Positions 8,118 through 17,105 of a DNA stretch of 64,000 bases are shown here, one piece after another (position 1 is the stretch's first letter; each line of letters starts with the position of its first letter). The notes beneath the pieces are model-generated. The model was not told the DNA's origin. It saw only the letters and a program-made list of their open reading frames with translations, and did not search any database. Both the position numbers and the translations under genes were made by a program. The stretch spans positions 1-64,000 of the forward strand of contig JBAYJY010000004.1 in the NCBI GenBank assembly GCA_041664945.1, read 5' to 3'. Origin of the DNA: JBAYJY01 sp041664945. Lineage in GTDB: Bacteria > UBP15 > UBA6099.

Positions 8118-10130
8118 TCATCGATTATTTTTTGCTTCGCCGATTTTAAGAAGCATAGAGCCGTGCGCGGGAACAGCCGCGGAGAACGAACCGTCGAAAA
8201 CGCCGAGATTTTTCCATTCCCAGAGATCGCGGACGGAACGCTTGCCGGAGATTCCGAGCTCTTTCCAGTCAACAGATATCGCGCGCGCTTCAGCTTCCCG
8301 GTTGAAAAGCGCGACAGCGATCGAGCCGTCCCACAGAGGCCGCGACCAGACCTCGGCAAATCCGTCCTGTTTAACAGGGCGCCCCGCCGCGCCGAGCGGG
8401 TCGAGATTAACGTCGAGAACTTCGTCGTTGGTCAAAAGATCGAATGTGAACGAATCGATATCCGACATGCTTCCGCTGTAGATAAGCGGGGCCGCGAGCA
8501 TGCTCCAGATGGTCATCTGCGTGATCTGCTCGTTTTTGCTGAGGCGCGACGGTTTCGCCGACTGCCCCCACGCGCCGCCGAGATTGCCAAACATCAACAT
8601 GTCCGGGTCGTTCCAGTTGCCGGGCTTCGCAAATTTGTAATAGTTGCCGGCATTGAATCCGTAGAGCGACATAACGCCCCAAATATCGCCGATGTCGCCC
8701 GTCGTCCGCCACATGTTGCCGCCGACCTCCGCTCCCCACTCCCAAACCCGGCCCATTCCGTACTGGCACAGGCTGTAAACGAAATCACGGCTCGTCTCCC
8801 GGATCGCCTTGCCCATAAGAATATAAGGCTTCTTAAGCTCCGGCGCCGATCTATCCTTCGCAATCGAATCATAGCTGCACCAGTCGTACTTCAGGAAATC
8901 GAAACCCCATTCCGAATATGTTTCAGCGTCCTGCGCTTCGTGCATGTAGCTGCCTTCATAGCCGCCGCACGTCTTCGGGCCGGGCGATGAGTATAACCCG
9001 ATCTTGAGGCCCTTCGAGTGCACGTAATCGGTTAGAGCCTTCATATCGGGAAATTTCTGCTTGTCGGGAATTATTTTCCCGTTCGCATCGCGAACGCTTT
9101 CCCAGCCGTCATCGATGAGTATGTACTGATAACCGTGCGCGGAAAGCCCGCTGTTCACCATCACGTCCGCCGCCTCGCGCACTTTTGCGTCGTCAATCTT
9201 CAGGCCCCACATATACCACGAGTTCCAACCCATAGGCGGCGTGAGCGCAACTGCGTTTTCCCTGCCGACGATTTTCAATTCTCTTTCAGCCGCGCCTTTC
9301 GGGCCGCTTACTTTTATTTTCGCAACGTATTCGCCTTCCTTTTTTATCGCGCCTGAGATAATGCCTGTCTTCGGGTCGAGCGCGAGTCCGGCGGGCAGTT
9401 TCGCCGCCGAGAATTTCAGGGGCTTTTCGCCTGTCGCCGGAATCATGAAAAGAAACGGCTTGCCGGGCGACGCGCCGACGACACGCGGTCCGTGGATAGC
9501 CGGCGCTGCCTCCGCCGGATGGTGGATGCCGGTCGTTTTTTCGTCCGGCGCCTTTTCGGCGACTGCCGGCTTTTCCTTCGCCGCCGGATCGAGAAACAGC
9601 AAAGCCCCGCCCCATATCGCGCGGTATCCGCCAAATCCGTCCGCTCCTCTGTTCGCGACCAGTTCAAGCCTTTTCGCGCCGGAAAGATCGACGGAAAACA
9701 TGAACGGTTTTTCACCTCGATGCATTATCGGAGATTCCGCCGCTTTTCTCCCGTCGACCCAAACCTGAAAAGACGCGCCGCTTACGTTCGGATCATTGCC
9801 GTCCTCGATTCCCGCGGCGGAGATAAACCTTTTCGCGGCGCCTTTCAGTTCGATCCCTATCAGCGCCTCTCCGTAAATCTGGACACTGTGGTAATAATAT
9901 TTCTTGTCGAGAAATGTCGGCATCAGGGCGGAACTCCCGCTGACGCCGATCGACCAGAATTTCACCCCGCTGAAATCGAGCGTGTCAATAAAGACAGCGT
10001 TCGGCGGCGCTTTCCTCGCGGCAAGCGCGGCTTTATCCGGCGCCGCGTTCGCGCGCCCCGCGCCGATAAAAAACAACGCGAATAAAATCGCCGTCAAAAT
10101 ATCTTTCAGGATTCCGGAAATCTTTCTCAT
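8118..10130 (-). CDS. Exported GH27 alpha-galactosidase with Ig-like and NPCBM-like domains
   Basis: This is a 670-residue multidomain enzyme. The N-terminal MRKISGILKDILTAILFALF segment is a signal sequence. A start six codons upstream exists, but GGGAGAAGG sits at the right distance for the ATG at 10130. Residues about 45-160 look like an NPCBM-type carbohydrate-binding domain (FSGVKFWSIGVSG). Residues about 225-295 form a putative-Ig repeat (LPAGLALDPKTGIISG). The catalytic GH27 barrel follows, with PPMGWNSWYMWG, the DDGWE strand, the nucleophile Asp in LKYDWCSYDS and the acid/base region around RTTGDIGDIW. It should release terminal alpha-galactose (or alpha-N-acetylgalactosamine) from external glycans. 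It is the first gene of a two-gene minus-strand operon. Confidence 0.92.
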   Translation of the reverse strand: MRKISGILKDILTAILFALFFIGAGRANAAPDKAALAARKAPPNAVFIDTLDFSGVKFWSIGVSGSSALMPTFLDKKYYYHSVQIYGEALIGIELKGAAKRFISAAGIEDGNDPNVSGASFQVWVDGRKAAESPIMHRGEKPFMFSVDLSGAKRLELVANRGADGFGGYRAIWGGALLFLDPAAKEKPAVAEKAPDEKTTGIHHPAEAAPAIHGPRVVGASPGKPFLFMIPATGEKPLKFSAAKLPAGLALDPKTGIISGAIKKEGEYVAKIKVSGPKGAAERELKIVGRENAVALTPPMGWNSWYMWGLKIDDAKVREAADVMVNSGLSAHGYQYILIDDGWESVRDANGKIIPDKQKFPDMKALTDYVHSKGLKIGLYSSPGPKTCGGYEGSYMHEAQDAETYSEWGFDFLKYDWCSYDSIAKDRSAPELKKPYILMGKAIRETSRDFVYSLCQYGMGRVWEWGAEVGGNMWRTTGDIGDIWGVMSLYGFNAGNYYKFAKPGNWNDPDMLMFGNLGGAWGQSAKPSRLSKNEQITQMTIWSMLAAPLIYSGSMSDIDSFTFDLLTNDEVLDVNLDPLGAAGRPVKQDGFAEVWSRPLWDGSIAVALFNREAEARAISVDWKELGISGKRSVRDLWEWKNLGVFDGSFSAAVPAHGSMLLKIGEAKNNR

Positions 10131-10315
10131 AGTTAAGCCTTCTCCCAAATATGCGCTTTCCCGCCGCGCTGTTATTAACCGCCAGCATTACATTCTATAA
10201 TATTACAAATAAAAATGCTCATTCCGGGCGACGCAAAATTCCCGGCAAACAATTCGGCTTCTCTTTCCTCAAGCCAACTTCCTTATAATAAATTGATATG
10301 TTATGATTACATGAA

Positions 10316-10675
10316 ATGGAACCGATGTTGCGAATAATCATTTTGCTGCTGGCAAACGCGCTGATGGCGGTTGCGGCCTGGCGCGCGGGGCGCGCGCTCG
10401 GCGGCTCACGCTGGGCGGACGTCATGCTCGGCGCCGGAGTTTCGTTTTTCGCCGGCGTTGTCGCGATAACCGCCTCGCTCGGTTTCGCCGGAGCGCTCGA
10501 CTGGCGCTGGCTGCTCGCCGCCGCATTCGCGGTCTGCGCCGCGAGTTTCGTTGTGTTCCGCCCTAAGGCCCCCGCGCCGCCTGCTCCGGCCATACCTTGG
10601 CGGCTCGCGCCCGTAGGTTTTTTTTTGTCTTCGCGGTGCTCGCTCTCGCGGGCATTCTCCTCTGGGATTTCATAA
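10316..10675 (+). CDS. N-terminal part of a GT-C membrane glycosyltransferase (frameshifted)
   Basis: The frame starts with MRIIILLLANALMAVAAW-type hydrophobic sequence and encodes three likely membrane helices (about residues 4-20, 35-60 and 67-85). At codon 101 it enters a run of nine T, after which the reading becomes Ser/Arg-rich and stops at 10675. Inserting one T joins it to the next frame so that ...APVGFFFVFAVLALAG... continues without a break. The meaningful part is therefore 10316 to about 10626, the first 100 residues of the protein annotated next. The sequence cannot show whether the shift is real, programmed or a base-calling error. Confidence 0.6.
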   Translation: MEPMLRIIILLLANALMAVAAWRAGRALGGSRWADVMLGAGVSFFAGVVAITASLGFAGALDWRWLLAAAFAVCAASFVVFRPKAPAPPAPAIPWRLAPVGFFLSSRCSLSRAFSSGIS

Positions 10676-12456
10676 CCCCGCCGCCTGCCGGCGGAGATCC
10701 GTTCATATATCACCTGACATTTCCGGCGACCTGGCTTAAAGCGGGCCGCATCGTTTACGTTCCCCTGCCCTACGGCGCGCAGGCGGCGACATACTATCCT
10801 CTGAACACTGAACTGTTTTATGCGTGGCTTATGGCGCCGCAAATGTCGGACCTGCTCGTGAACGCCGGCCAAGTCGCCTGCTGGCTGCTCGGCGCCCTTG
10901 CCGTGGCCGCTCTCGCCCGCGAAACCGGCATCGGCAAGCCGGGCGCCCTCGTCGGCGCGGCGGCGGTTATGCTCGCCCCAGGCCTGATCCAGCAGGCGAC
11001 CGTTCCGCGCGTCGACATCGCCTTCGCGGCCTGGTTCCTAATCTCTCTCTACTTCGCGTTCCGCTGGGCCCGAACGCGCCGCGCTGGGCATCTCATTCTT
11101 TTCGGCGCCGCCCTCGGGTTGCTGATCGGCTCTAAATCCATCGGCCTAATGTACGCCATCCCTATCGCCCTGCTCTTCCTCTTTCAGCTTCGCGGGCGCG
11201 GCGCAAAACGCGCCGCTTCGGACCTCCTCGCCGTCTTCGCTCTCGCTCTCGCTTTCGGCGGCTTCTGGTATCTCCGAAACTGGACAGCGACAGGCAACCC
11301 GATCTTTCCGCTCGACGTCAATCTCTTCGGACTTCACATATTTCCGGGCGCCTACGGCCGCGACGCGATGCGCGCTTTCCACTCCGACAAACCCTTCGAT
11401 CTGGCGAACATCGGCCTGTTCTTTCTCGGTTTCTGGCTCGAAGCGTTTCTGATATTTTCCGGCGGCGTTGCGATGCTCCTGGCCTTCCCTCTCGGCCGCC
11501 GCCCCCTACGCGGCAGACTTTTCATTCTCGCAATGCCATGGGTCCTTATCGCCCTTTTCTGGTTCGCGAATCCGTATAACAACTTAACCAACGGCCGGTT
11601 CCTCTTTCCGGCATTTTTGCTTTTCGGCTATTACTCGGCGCTGATTATCGACAACGCGCAGGATAAAACCGCCAAAATCTGGATGTGGCTCGCGATTCCG
11701 GCGGTCATTGCAACAGGCTACCCTGCGATGTCCGTGAGCCTGACAGAGAACGCCGACCATCTTTTCCTGTTGTCCCGGAGTCTGTTCAGGCTCGCTTCCG
11801 GCCACGGCGGCGTTCTGCTCTCGCCGGCGGCGTCCGCTATGTTCCTTCTCGCGGACGCGCTCGCTTTCGCCGCTGTCGCCCTGTTGCTGAAGCGCAGGCC
11901 GATTTCACGCATTATCGCTGCGGCGGCTTGCGCCGTCTTTCTCGTCGCGGGCCTGAACGCATCGTGGAAATATCAGCGCGACCATAAATACGATTGGTAT
12001 AGAGGATTCGTGGCTGGAAACGCCTGGGCGCAACTCGACAAAACCACAAGCGGGAAATCGCTTCGAATCGCATCCGTCGGCAACGAACGCTCTTACGGTC
12101 TGTTCGGAACCGGCTTTCGCCATGATGTCATGACCGTTAATATCGACCGCCACACGGACTGGCAGTTTCACGATTACTGGCGGGCGGCGCGCCGCGCGGG
12201 CGAAAAAATGCCGTCTGACTCCGAGCGCCCTCAGTGGCACCGCGAGAACGGAACGCCCGTCGCGTGGATCGACAATCTGCGCAGAAAAAAAATCGATCTC
12301 GTTTTCATTACGGCGCTCGAACCGATCGCGCTCGAGTCGATGGTTCACGACGATATTAATTTCCCTGTTGAAGCCGAATGGGCCGAAAAGCGGCCGGATT
12401 TGTTCAAGCTTCTTTACGCAAACAGCGAAGCGCGCATTTTTGCGTTCAAAAAATAG
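10597..12456 (+). CDS. GT-C family membrane glycosyltransferase (main part of the frameshifted gene)
   Basis: The meaningful sequence begins in the T9 run at 10618 and continues for about 612 residues. With the 100 residues upstream it makes a protein of about 713. It has many hydrophobic helices and resembles the ArnT/PMT (GT39-like) superfamily. The first luminal loop carries the acidic residue in GGDPFIYHLTFPATWL, typical of enzymes that take sugars from polyprenyl-phosphate donors. A soluble C-terminal part follows, with WKYQRDHKYDWYRGF. The nominal ATG at 10597 lies inside the upstream frame and lacks a clear ribosome site. A sugar-modifying cupin starts 21 bases downstream, suggesting surface-glycan assembly. 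Acceptor and donor are unknown. Confidence 0.75.
   Translation: MAARARRFFFVFAVLALAGILLWDFITPPPAGGDPFIYHLTFPATWLKAGRIVYVPLPYGAQAATYYPLNTELFYAWLMAPQMSDLLVNAGQVACWLLGALAVAALARETGIGKPGALVGAAAVMLAPGLIQQATVPRVDIAFAAWFLISLYFAFRWARTRRAGHLILFGAALGLLIGSKSIGLMYAIPIALLFLFQLRGRGAKRAASDLLAVFALALAFGGFWYLRNWTATGNPIFPLDVNLFGLHIFPGAYGRDAMRAFHSDKPFDLANIGLFFLGFWLEAFLIFSGGVAMLLAFPLGRRPLRGRLFILAMPWVLIALFWFANPYNNLTNGRFLFPAFLLFGYYSALIIDNAQDKTAKIWMWLAIPAVIATGYPAMSVSLTENADHLFLLSRSLFRLASGHGGVLLSPAASAMFLLADALAFAAVALLLKRRPISRIIAAAACAVFLVAGLNASWKYQRDHKYDWYRGFVAGNAWAQLDKTTSGKSLRIASVGNERSYGLFGTGFRHDVMTVNIDRHTDWQFHDYWRAARRAGEKMPSDSERPQWHRENGTPVAWIDNLRRKKIDLVFITALEPIALESMVHDDINFPVEAEWAEKRPDLFKLLYANSEARIFAFKK
10618..10626 (+). 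other. T9 homopolymer at the frameshift point
   Basis: Nine consecutive T mark the junction of the two halves of the glycosyltransferase gene. A tenth T would make one continuous frame. Such runs are sites of transcriptional slippage and phase variation, and also of sequencing indels. Confidence 0.7.
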
Positions 12457-12477
12457 CTCGCCGGAAAAGGATGAATC

Positions 12478-12879
12478 ATGAAAGGCTTATCAATAATCGA
12501 GTTGGAAGTATCGCGCGACGCGCGCGGCTGGAACACGCATCCGCTGGACGAAACTGCGTTGCGTGACGGCAAATTCGCTAACGTGCACATTGTCAGCATG
12601 GAGCCAGGCGCGATACGCGGCAACCACAGGCACGGCAGACAGACCGAACATGTTCTGATAGTCGGCGGGCCGACGCTGTTGGCGGTCGAAGACGAGGATA
12701 CCGGCGAACGGTTCGAACGGATATTTTATTCGCACGAGCAGTTCCGGCTCACATTCGAGCCGGGCATCGCGCACGCGTTCAAAAATATCGGCGAGGGCGC
12801 TGTGTACCTGCTCTGCGCGAGCGACCTCGCTTTCAACCCGGACAGTCCGGACACCGAGCGGGCGGCGCTCATCGAGTAA
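12478..12879 (+). CDS. Cupin protein of the FdtA/WxcM or RmlC-like type
   Basis: This 133-residue protein has a single cupin domain. After a SRDARGWNTHPL start, the metal-binding motif appears as RGNHRHGRQTEHVLIVGGP (about 43-61), and the second motif as FEPGIAHAFKNIGEG (about 95-109). RGNHRH is characteristic of small sugar-nucleotide 3,4-ketoisomerase/epimerase-like cupins used in making surface deoxysugars. The ribosome site AAAGGA lies before the ATG, 21 bases after the glycosyltransferase stop, so the two are probably co-transcribed. The exact isomerisation cannot be read from the sequence. Confidence 0.75.
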   Translation: MKGLSIIELEVSRDARGWNTHPLDETALRDGKFANVHIVSMEPGAIRGNHRHGRQTEHVLIVGGPTLLAVEDEDTGERFERIFYSHEQFRLTFEPGIAHAFKNIGEGAVYLLCASDLAFNPDSPDTERAALIE

Positions 12880-13117
12880 TGGCGTTTGAGGCAATAGAAT
12901 AGTGTCCCGAATAAACCTTTGAATGTTCATTTTTGCCAACGTATTTCGAGTCCTTGAAAAAAAACTGCGGCGCGGTTATCCTATTGCGACGATGATATCC
13001 GCCCGGAAGCCGACCCCGCATGGAGTCCGGGCGGAATATATCTAACCGCTTTCTTAGAATTTTTGTGAATCGAAAGGCTCACAGGCTGTCCCCGCGGCTT
13101 GTTGAGGAGGCCGGAAA

Positions 13118-14404
13118 ATGGAAAATAGCAGACCCGCTGTTAAAGTCGTCTATAAAAATCTGCAGGAACGGCTCGACAAGTATCCCATCGGCGCCCCGCC
13201 GAAACCCGAATTTTTCGAACTTCTGCAAATCCTGTTCGACGAAGAACACGCTCGCGTGGCGTCGCTGATGCCGATCAAGCCGTCACCGATTGATAAACTT
13301 TCAAAGCGCACCGGAGTGCCGGAAGACAAGCTTCGCGTCATGTTCGAGAAAATGGCCGGCCGCGGGCTTGTCATGGACTTCAAACACGGGGCGTCGGGAA
13401 AAACCTATTACATGCTCGCGCCGACGATCGTCGGTTTCTTCGAGTTCTCGCTGATGAAGGAACGCGACGACTTCGACCAGAAACGCGTCGCCGAGCTGAT
13501 GGACAAATACGAACACGGCGATTTCGCGACCGAAGTTTTTCAGGGCCGCACTCAGATCGGCCGCGCGCTCGCGTCCGAAACGGCGCTCGATGAAAGCGCT
13601 CTTTCAACAGCGCTCGACAACGACCGCGCCTCGAAACTCATCGAGTCGGCCGGATACCTCGCCGTCTCGCACTGTTTCTGCCGCCACAAAACGCGCCTTA
13701 TGGGAAAACCTTGCGGCAAGACCGAAGAAATATGCCTCGCGCTGGGACAAGGCTCGGATTTCCTCGTTCGCAACAAACTCGCGCGCGAGATATCCGTTCC
13801 CGAAGCACTCGATTTGCTCGAACAGGCGCGCTCGGAAGGCCTCGTCCAGATCGCCGACAACATCGCGAGCGGCCCGACTTTCATCTGCAACTGCTGCGGA
13901 TGCTGCTGCGCAATGCTGCGCGCGATCAACGACAAGGGCCTCACATACGCCGTTCACACGAGCGGCTTCATCGCCTCTGTTAAAGAAGCGGCTTGCACAG
14001 GCTGCAGCAAATGCAAGAAAATCTGCCCGGTCAATGCGATCTCCATCAGCGAGGAAATCAGCGCCGGCGGCAAGAAAATCCGCAAGGCCGTGATCGACGA
14101 ACAAATCTGCCTCGGCTGCGGAGTTTGCGAGCGGTCGTGCAATTTCGAATCTCTGTGGATGCGGCCGCGCGAGAAGCGCACCCTCACTCCGGCCAACACT
14201 CTCGAACGCATTCTCATGATGGCCGTCGAACGCGGCAAACTGCACCATGTCCTTTTCGACGGCTCCGAAGGGCCGACCGCCGATTTCCTGAAAAATATCA
14301 CCGGCGCCTTCCTGAACATGCCTGTTTCCAAACGCCTGCTTCTCAACAAGGAAATCCAGTCCCGTTTTCTGGAATTCGCTAACAAGGCCACCGGAAGAAA
14401 ATAA
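13118..14404 (+). CDS. 4Fe-4S dicluster protein with winged-helix-like N-terminus and extra cysteine cluster
   Basis: This 428-residue cytosolic protein starts just after GAGGAGG. Residues about 1-130 look like a helix-turn-helix region (PIDKLSKRTGVPEDKLRVMF). The middle part holds CFCRHKTRLMGKPC and then the unusual cysteine string CNCCGCCC (about residue 256), an arrangement seen in ferredoxin-type proteins of anaerobes. Two classical 4Fe-4S ferredoxin motifs follow: CTGCSKCKKICP (about 293-304) and CLGCGVCERSC (about 331-341). It probably passes electrons between unknown partners. No dehydrogenase or hydrogenase gene adjoins it. It stands alone between a 238-base gap and the TPR gene. Confidence 0.85.
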   Translation: MENSRPAVKVVYKNLQERLDKYPIGAPPKPEFFELLQILFDEEHARVASLMPIKPSPIDKLSKRTGVPEDKLRVMFEKMAGRGLVMDFKHGASGKTYYMLAPTIVGFFEFSLMKERDDFDQKRVAELMDKYEHGDFATEVFQGRTQIGRALASETALDESALSTALDNDRASKLIESAGYLAVSHCFCRHKTRLMGKPCGKTEEICLALGQGSDFLVRNKLAREISVPEALDLLEQARSEGLVQIADNIASGPTFICNCCGCCCAMLRAINDKGLTYAVHTSGFIASVKEAACTGCSKCKKICPVNAISISEEISAGGKKIRKAVIDEQICLGCGVCERSCNFESLWMRPREKRTLTPANTLERILMMAVERGKLHHVLFDGSEGPTADFLKNITGAFLNMPVSKRLLLNKEIQSRFLEFANKATGRK

Positions 14405-14504
14405 TATCCGCCCGTTTTCGGCTGCGCCGCATTAACATGCTTTTATCGCATTCGCATATCTCCCGCGCTTCACTTCAATCAATTATTGCTATATATTTAT
14501 TGCG

Positions 14505-17105
14505 ATGATCGAAAAACCGAACACGCTGAAAGCGAAGGCTTCAACCGTTCTCTCGCGCTTTGCGTTCGCCGCGGCGTTTTTGTTTTTTGTTTTCTCAGGG
14601 CCGGCGCTCGCTCAAAATTCGACTCCTCTCCCCAACATGCCCGACCCCGAAGAATTCCGCATGCTTAACGACATCCAGCCCGGCCTCGACGCCTATCAGC
14701 AGAAAAAATTCGACGTCGCCGCGCGCGTGTTCGAAGACTACCTCGCGGCTCATCCCGGCAACTCTAAAATCCTCGGCCTTCTCGGCGCCTGCCACCTTCA
14801 GTTGAAACGATACACCACGGCGGAATCGCTTTTCCTGTCGGCTATCGCGAGCAACCCGGACCAGACGGACGCCTTCCTCGGGCTCGCCAACGCGCGCATT
14901 AATCTCGAAAAATATAAAGAAGCCGCCGAGGCGCTTGAAACTTACGTCTCCAAGCAGCAGAACGTCGAGATATCCGTCGTCGGCGTTCTCGCGTCGCTTT
15001 ACTTTCAACTCGGCAAATACGATCAGACGATTGAACTGTTTCAAGCGATACTGACGAAGAAACCGAACTCGGCGGAGATATGGTTCAACTATGCTGTCGC
15101 TCTGACGCGGATGGAGAAATGGCCTGAAGCGCTCAAGGCTTTCGTTCGCGTCAGGTCTCTGTCGCCCAAATACCCGAAACTCAGTTCGTATATCGGAATT
15201 GTCGCGTTTCAGTTGGGGGACTACGCGAAAGCGGAACCTGCGCTTCAGAAAGCGCTTCAGGAGGATCCCAAATCTGCGCCGATTCTTTCCGCTCTCGGCG
15301 CTATGGCCGGCCAGCAGAAGAAATACGAAACGGCTTTGAGCTACATGCGCCGCGCGCTCACGATCGATCCGAACGAAAAAAAGACGGTCGCCAACTACAT
15401 TGCGATTCTCTCGCAAAGCGGCAAATCCATGGAGGCGGCGGCGGAAACCGCGAAGGCGCTCAGGAAGTGGCCGAACGAACCTGACCTGCTCTACGCGCAG
15501 GCTGTCATGTTCACACAAAATTCGAGATGGGCCGATGCGATGAAGCTGCTGAATAAATTGAAGCTGTACGCGCCGGCATATCCGCGTCTGAATTATTACA
15601 TCGGCGTGGTCGCGTTTCAGTTGAGAGACGTTTATACGGCGGAACCGGCTCTCGAACAGGCGCTCCTGGAAATGCCGAACTCGGCGGCTGTTCTCGCTTC
15701 GCTCGGCATCATCGCCGGGTCCAAAAAGGACTTCAAGGCTGCCGAGGACTACTTCCGCCGCGCAATCAAAGCCGAACCGGGCAATAAAAAAGTCCTCATG
15801 AATTTCGTCGCGATTCTCGTTCAGAACGAAAAAATCGACGACGCTACGACCGAAACGCTGAAAGCTCTCAAGAGGTGGCCGAAAGACGACGAACTGGTCT
15901 ATTCGCTCGCTGTTCTGAAAATCAGGAAAAAGAAATACGACGACGCCGAACAGACTCTGCTGGACATGCTGAAGCGCAAACCGGACAACATGCAGGCGAT
16001 GCGCCTGCTCGCGTCGATGTACGAGTCGCGCTCTCAGACCGACAAGGCTGTCGCGCAGTACAAAAAGATTCTCGCGAAAGAACCTAAGGACACTGAATCG
16101 AGAATGGCGCTCGCCGGGCTGCTGCGGCGCGGCGACAAGAAAGACGAAGCGCAGGCGCAATACCAGCTCGCTCTGAAATACGACCCGAAAAACGAAGACG
16201 CCTGGAAAAACGCCGCAACCCTTCTCGAAGACCTGAAGAAAAAGGATGAACTCATAGCTCACTATAAAAAGATGGCGGCGGCGCTGCCCGAGAGCGGATA
16301 CGCCTATGCCCGGCTGGGTTACATCGCTGAGGCGGACGGCGATGCGAAAACGGCGGTCGAATATCTGGACAAGTCGCTGGAACGCAAAAATCCCGCCGAG
16401 TTCGGCGTTTACTCGCGCCGCGCGAAATACTACGAGGATGCCGGAGCGGCCGTGACCGCCGAGGTTCTCTACCGGCAGGGGCTTGAAGTTCTTCTGGAGC
16501 ACTCGCAGGAAGTCTACACGCAACTTATGGATGACCTGCAGAAGAACAGCGGCCAGCTCGACCTCGCGCGCCTGATGGAGATCGGCGAGCGCGAGAAGGA
16601 CCTCGACTCCAGTCTCGACACCGCCATGGACGGAGTAATGAAATCATTCGCGCGGCGCGAGGACCGCGACGGCGCGATCTCTTATCTTAAGGAACAGATG
16701 GAGAAGTATCCGAAGAACAAAAAACTTATAAAAGCGATGGGCGGCCTGGAGCGCGACGCCTCTAACGTCGACCGGGTGATGCGTCTGTCGCAGGAGTTGC
16801 TGGACGTTGACGTAAAGGACGCGGACGGCCACCTGTGGATGGCGTGGGCGTTCGAGCAGAAAGGCGAAACGAAAGAGGCGGGACTCGCCTACATGCGCGC
16901 CGCCGAGGCCGACCCGAAACGCGAAGAAGCCTACGACGGCCTTTTGAGAATGTACCGCGCGCAGAACAAAATCGCCGACATCGTTCCGTTCCTTTCCCGG
17001 AAACTGGAATTGGACAAAGACATCGAAGTCCTAAGGAAAGCTTACACGCAGGCGGCGACCGAAGCCGGCCTGCCGGTCATATTGCCTGATGACGACAAAA
17101 AGTGA
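14505..17105 (+). CDS. Exported protein with many tetratricopeptide repeats
   Basis: This is an 866-residue protein. Residues 1-37 form a signal peptide ending ...FSGPALAQ. The rest is an almost unbroken series of TPR units with the expected Gly/Ala/Tyr/Pro pattern, for example LGLANARINLEKYKEAAEAL and LRRGDKKDEAQAQYQLALKY. It would act as a periplasmic or envelope protein-protein scaffold. Its stop lies inside the start of the downstream U32-family gene (17-base overlap), so the three genes 14505-18873 look like one operon. An AT-rich stretch with 'ctatatattta' precedes the ATG. The binding partner is unknown. Confidence 0.88.
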   Translation: MIEKPNTLKAKASTVLSRFAFAAAFLFFVFSGPALAQNSTPLPNMPDPEEFRMLNDIQPGLDAYQQKKFDVAARVFEDYLAAHPGNSKILGLLGACHLQLKRYTTAESLFLSAIASNPDQTDAFLGLANARINLEKYKEAAEALETYVSKQQNVEISVVGVLASLYFQLGKYDQTIELFQAILTKKPNSAEIWFNYAVALTRMEKWPEALKAFVRVRSLSPKYPKLSSYIGIVAFQLGDYAKAEPALQKALQEDPKSAPILSALGAMAGQQKKYETALSYMRRALTIDPNEKKTVANYIAILSQSGKSMEAAAETAKALRKWPNEPDLLYAQAVMFTQNSRWADAMKLLNKLKLYAPAYPRLNYYIGVVAFQLRDVYTAEPALEQALLEMPNSAAVLASLGIIAGSKKDFKAAEDYFRRAIKAEPGNKKVLMNFVAILVQNEKIDDATTETLKALKRWPKDDELVYSLAVLKIRKKKYDDAEQTLLDMLKRKPDNMQAMRLLASMYESRSQTDKAVAQYKKILAKEPKDTESRMALAGLLRRGDKKDEAQAQYQLALKYDPKNEDAWKNAATLLEDLKKKDELIAHYKKMAAALPESGYAYARLGYIAEADGDAKTAVEYLDKSLERKNPAEFGVYSRRAKYYEDAGAAVTAEVLYRQGLEVLLEHSQEVYTQLMDDLQKNSGQLDLARLMEIGEREKDLDSSLDTAMDGVMKSFARREDRDGAISYLKEQMEKYPKNKKLIKAMGGLERDASNVDRVMRLSQELLDVDVKDADGHLWMAWAFEQKGETKEAGLAYMRAAEADPKREEAYDGLLRMYRAQNKIADIVPFLSRKLELDKDIEVLRKAYTQAATEAGLPVILPDDDKK

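Noticed and set aside
14595..16523. Long minus-strand open frame of 642 codons opposite the TPR gene
   Set aside because: It is Arg/Phe-rich shadow translation of the TPR repeats, with no ribosome site or recognisable motif; the plus-strand gene explains the region fully.
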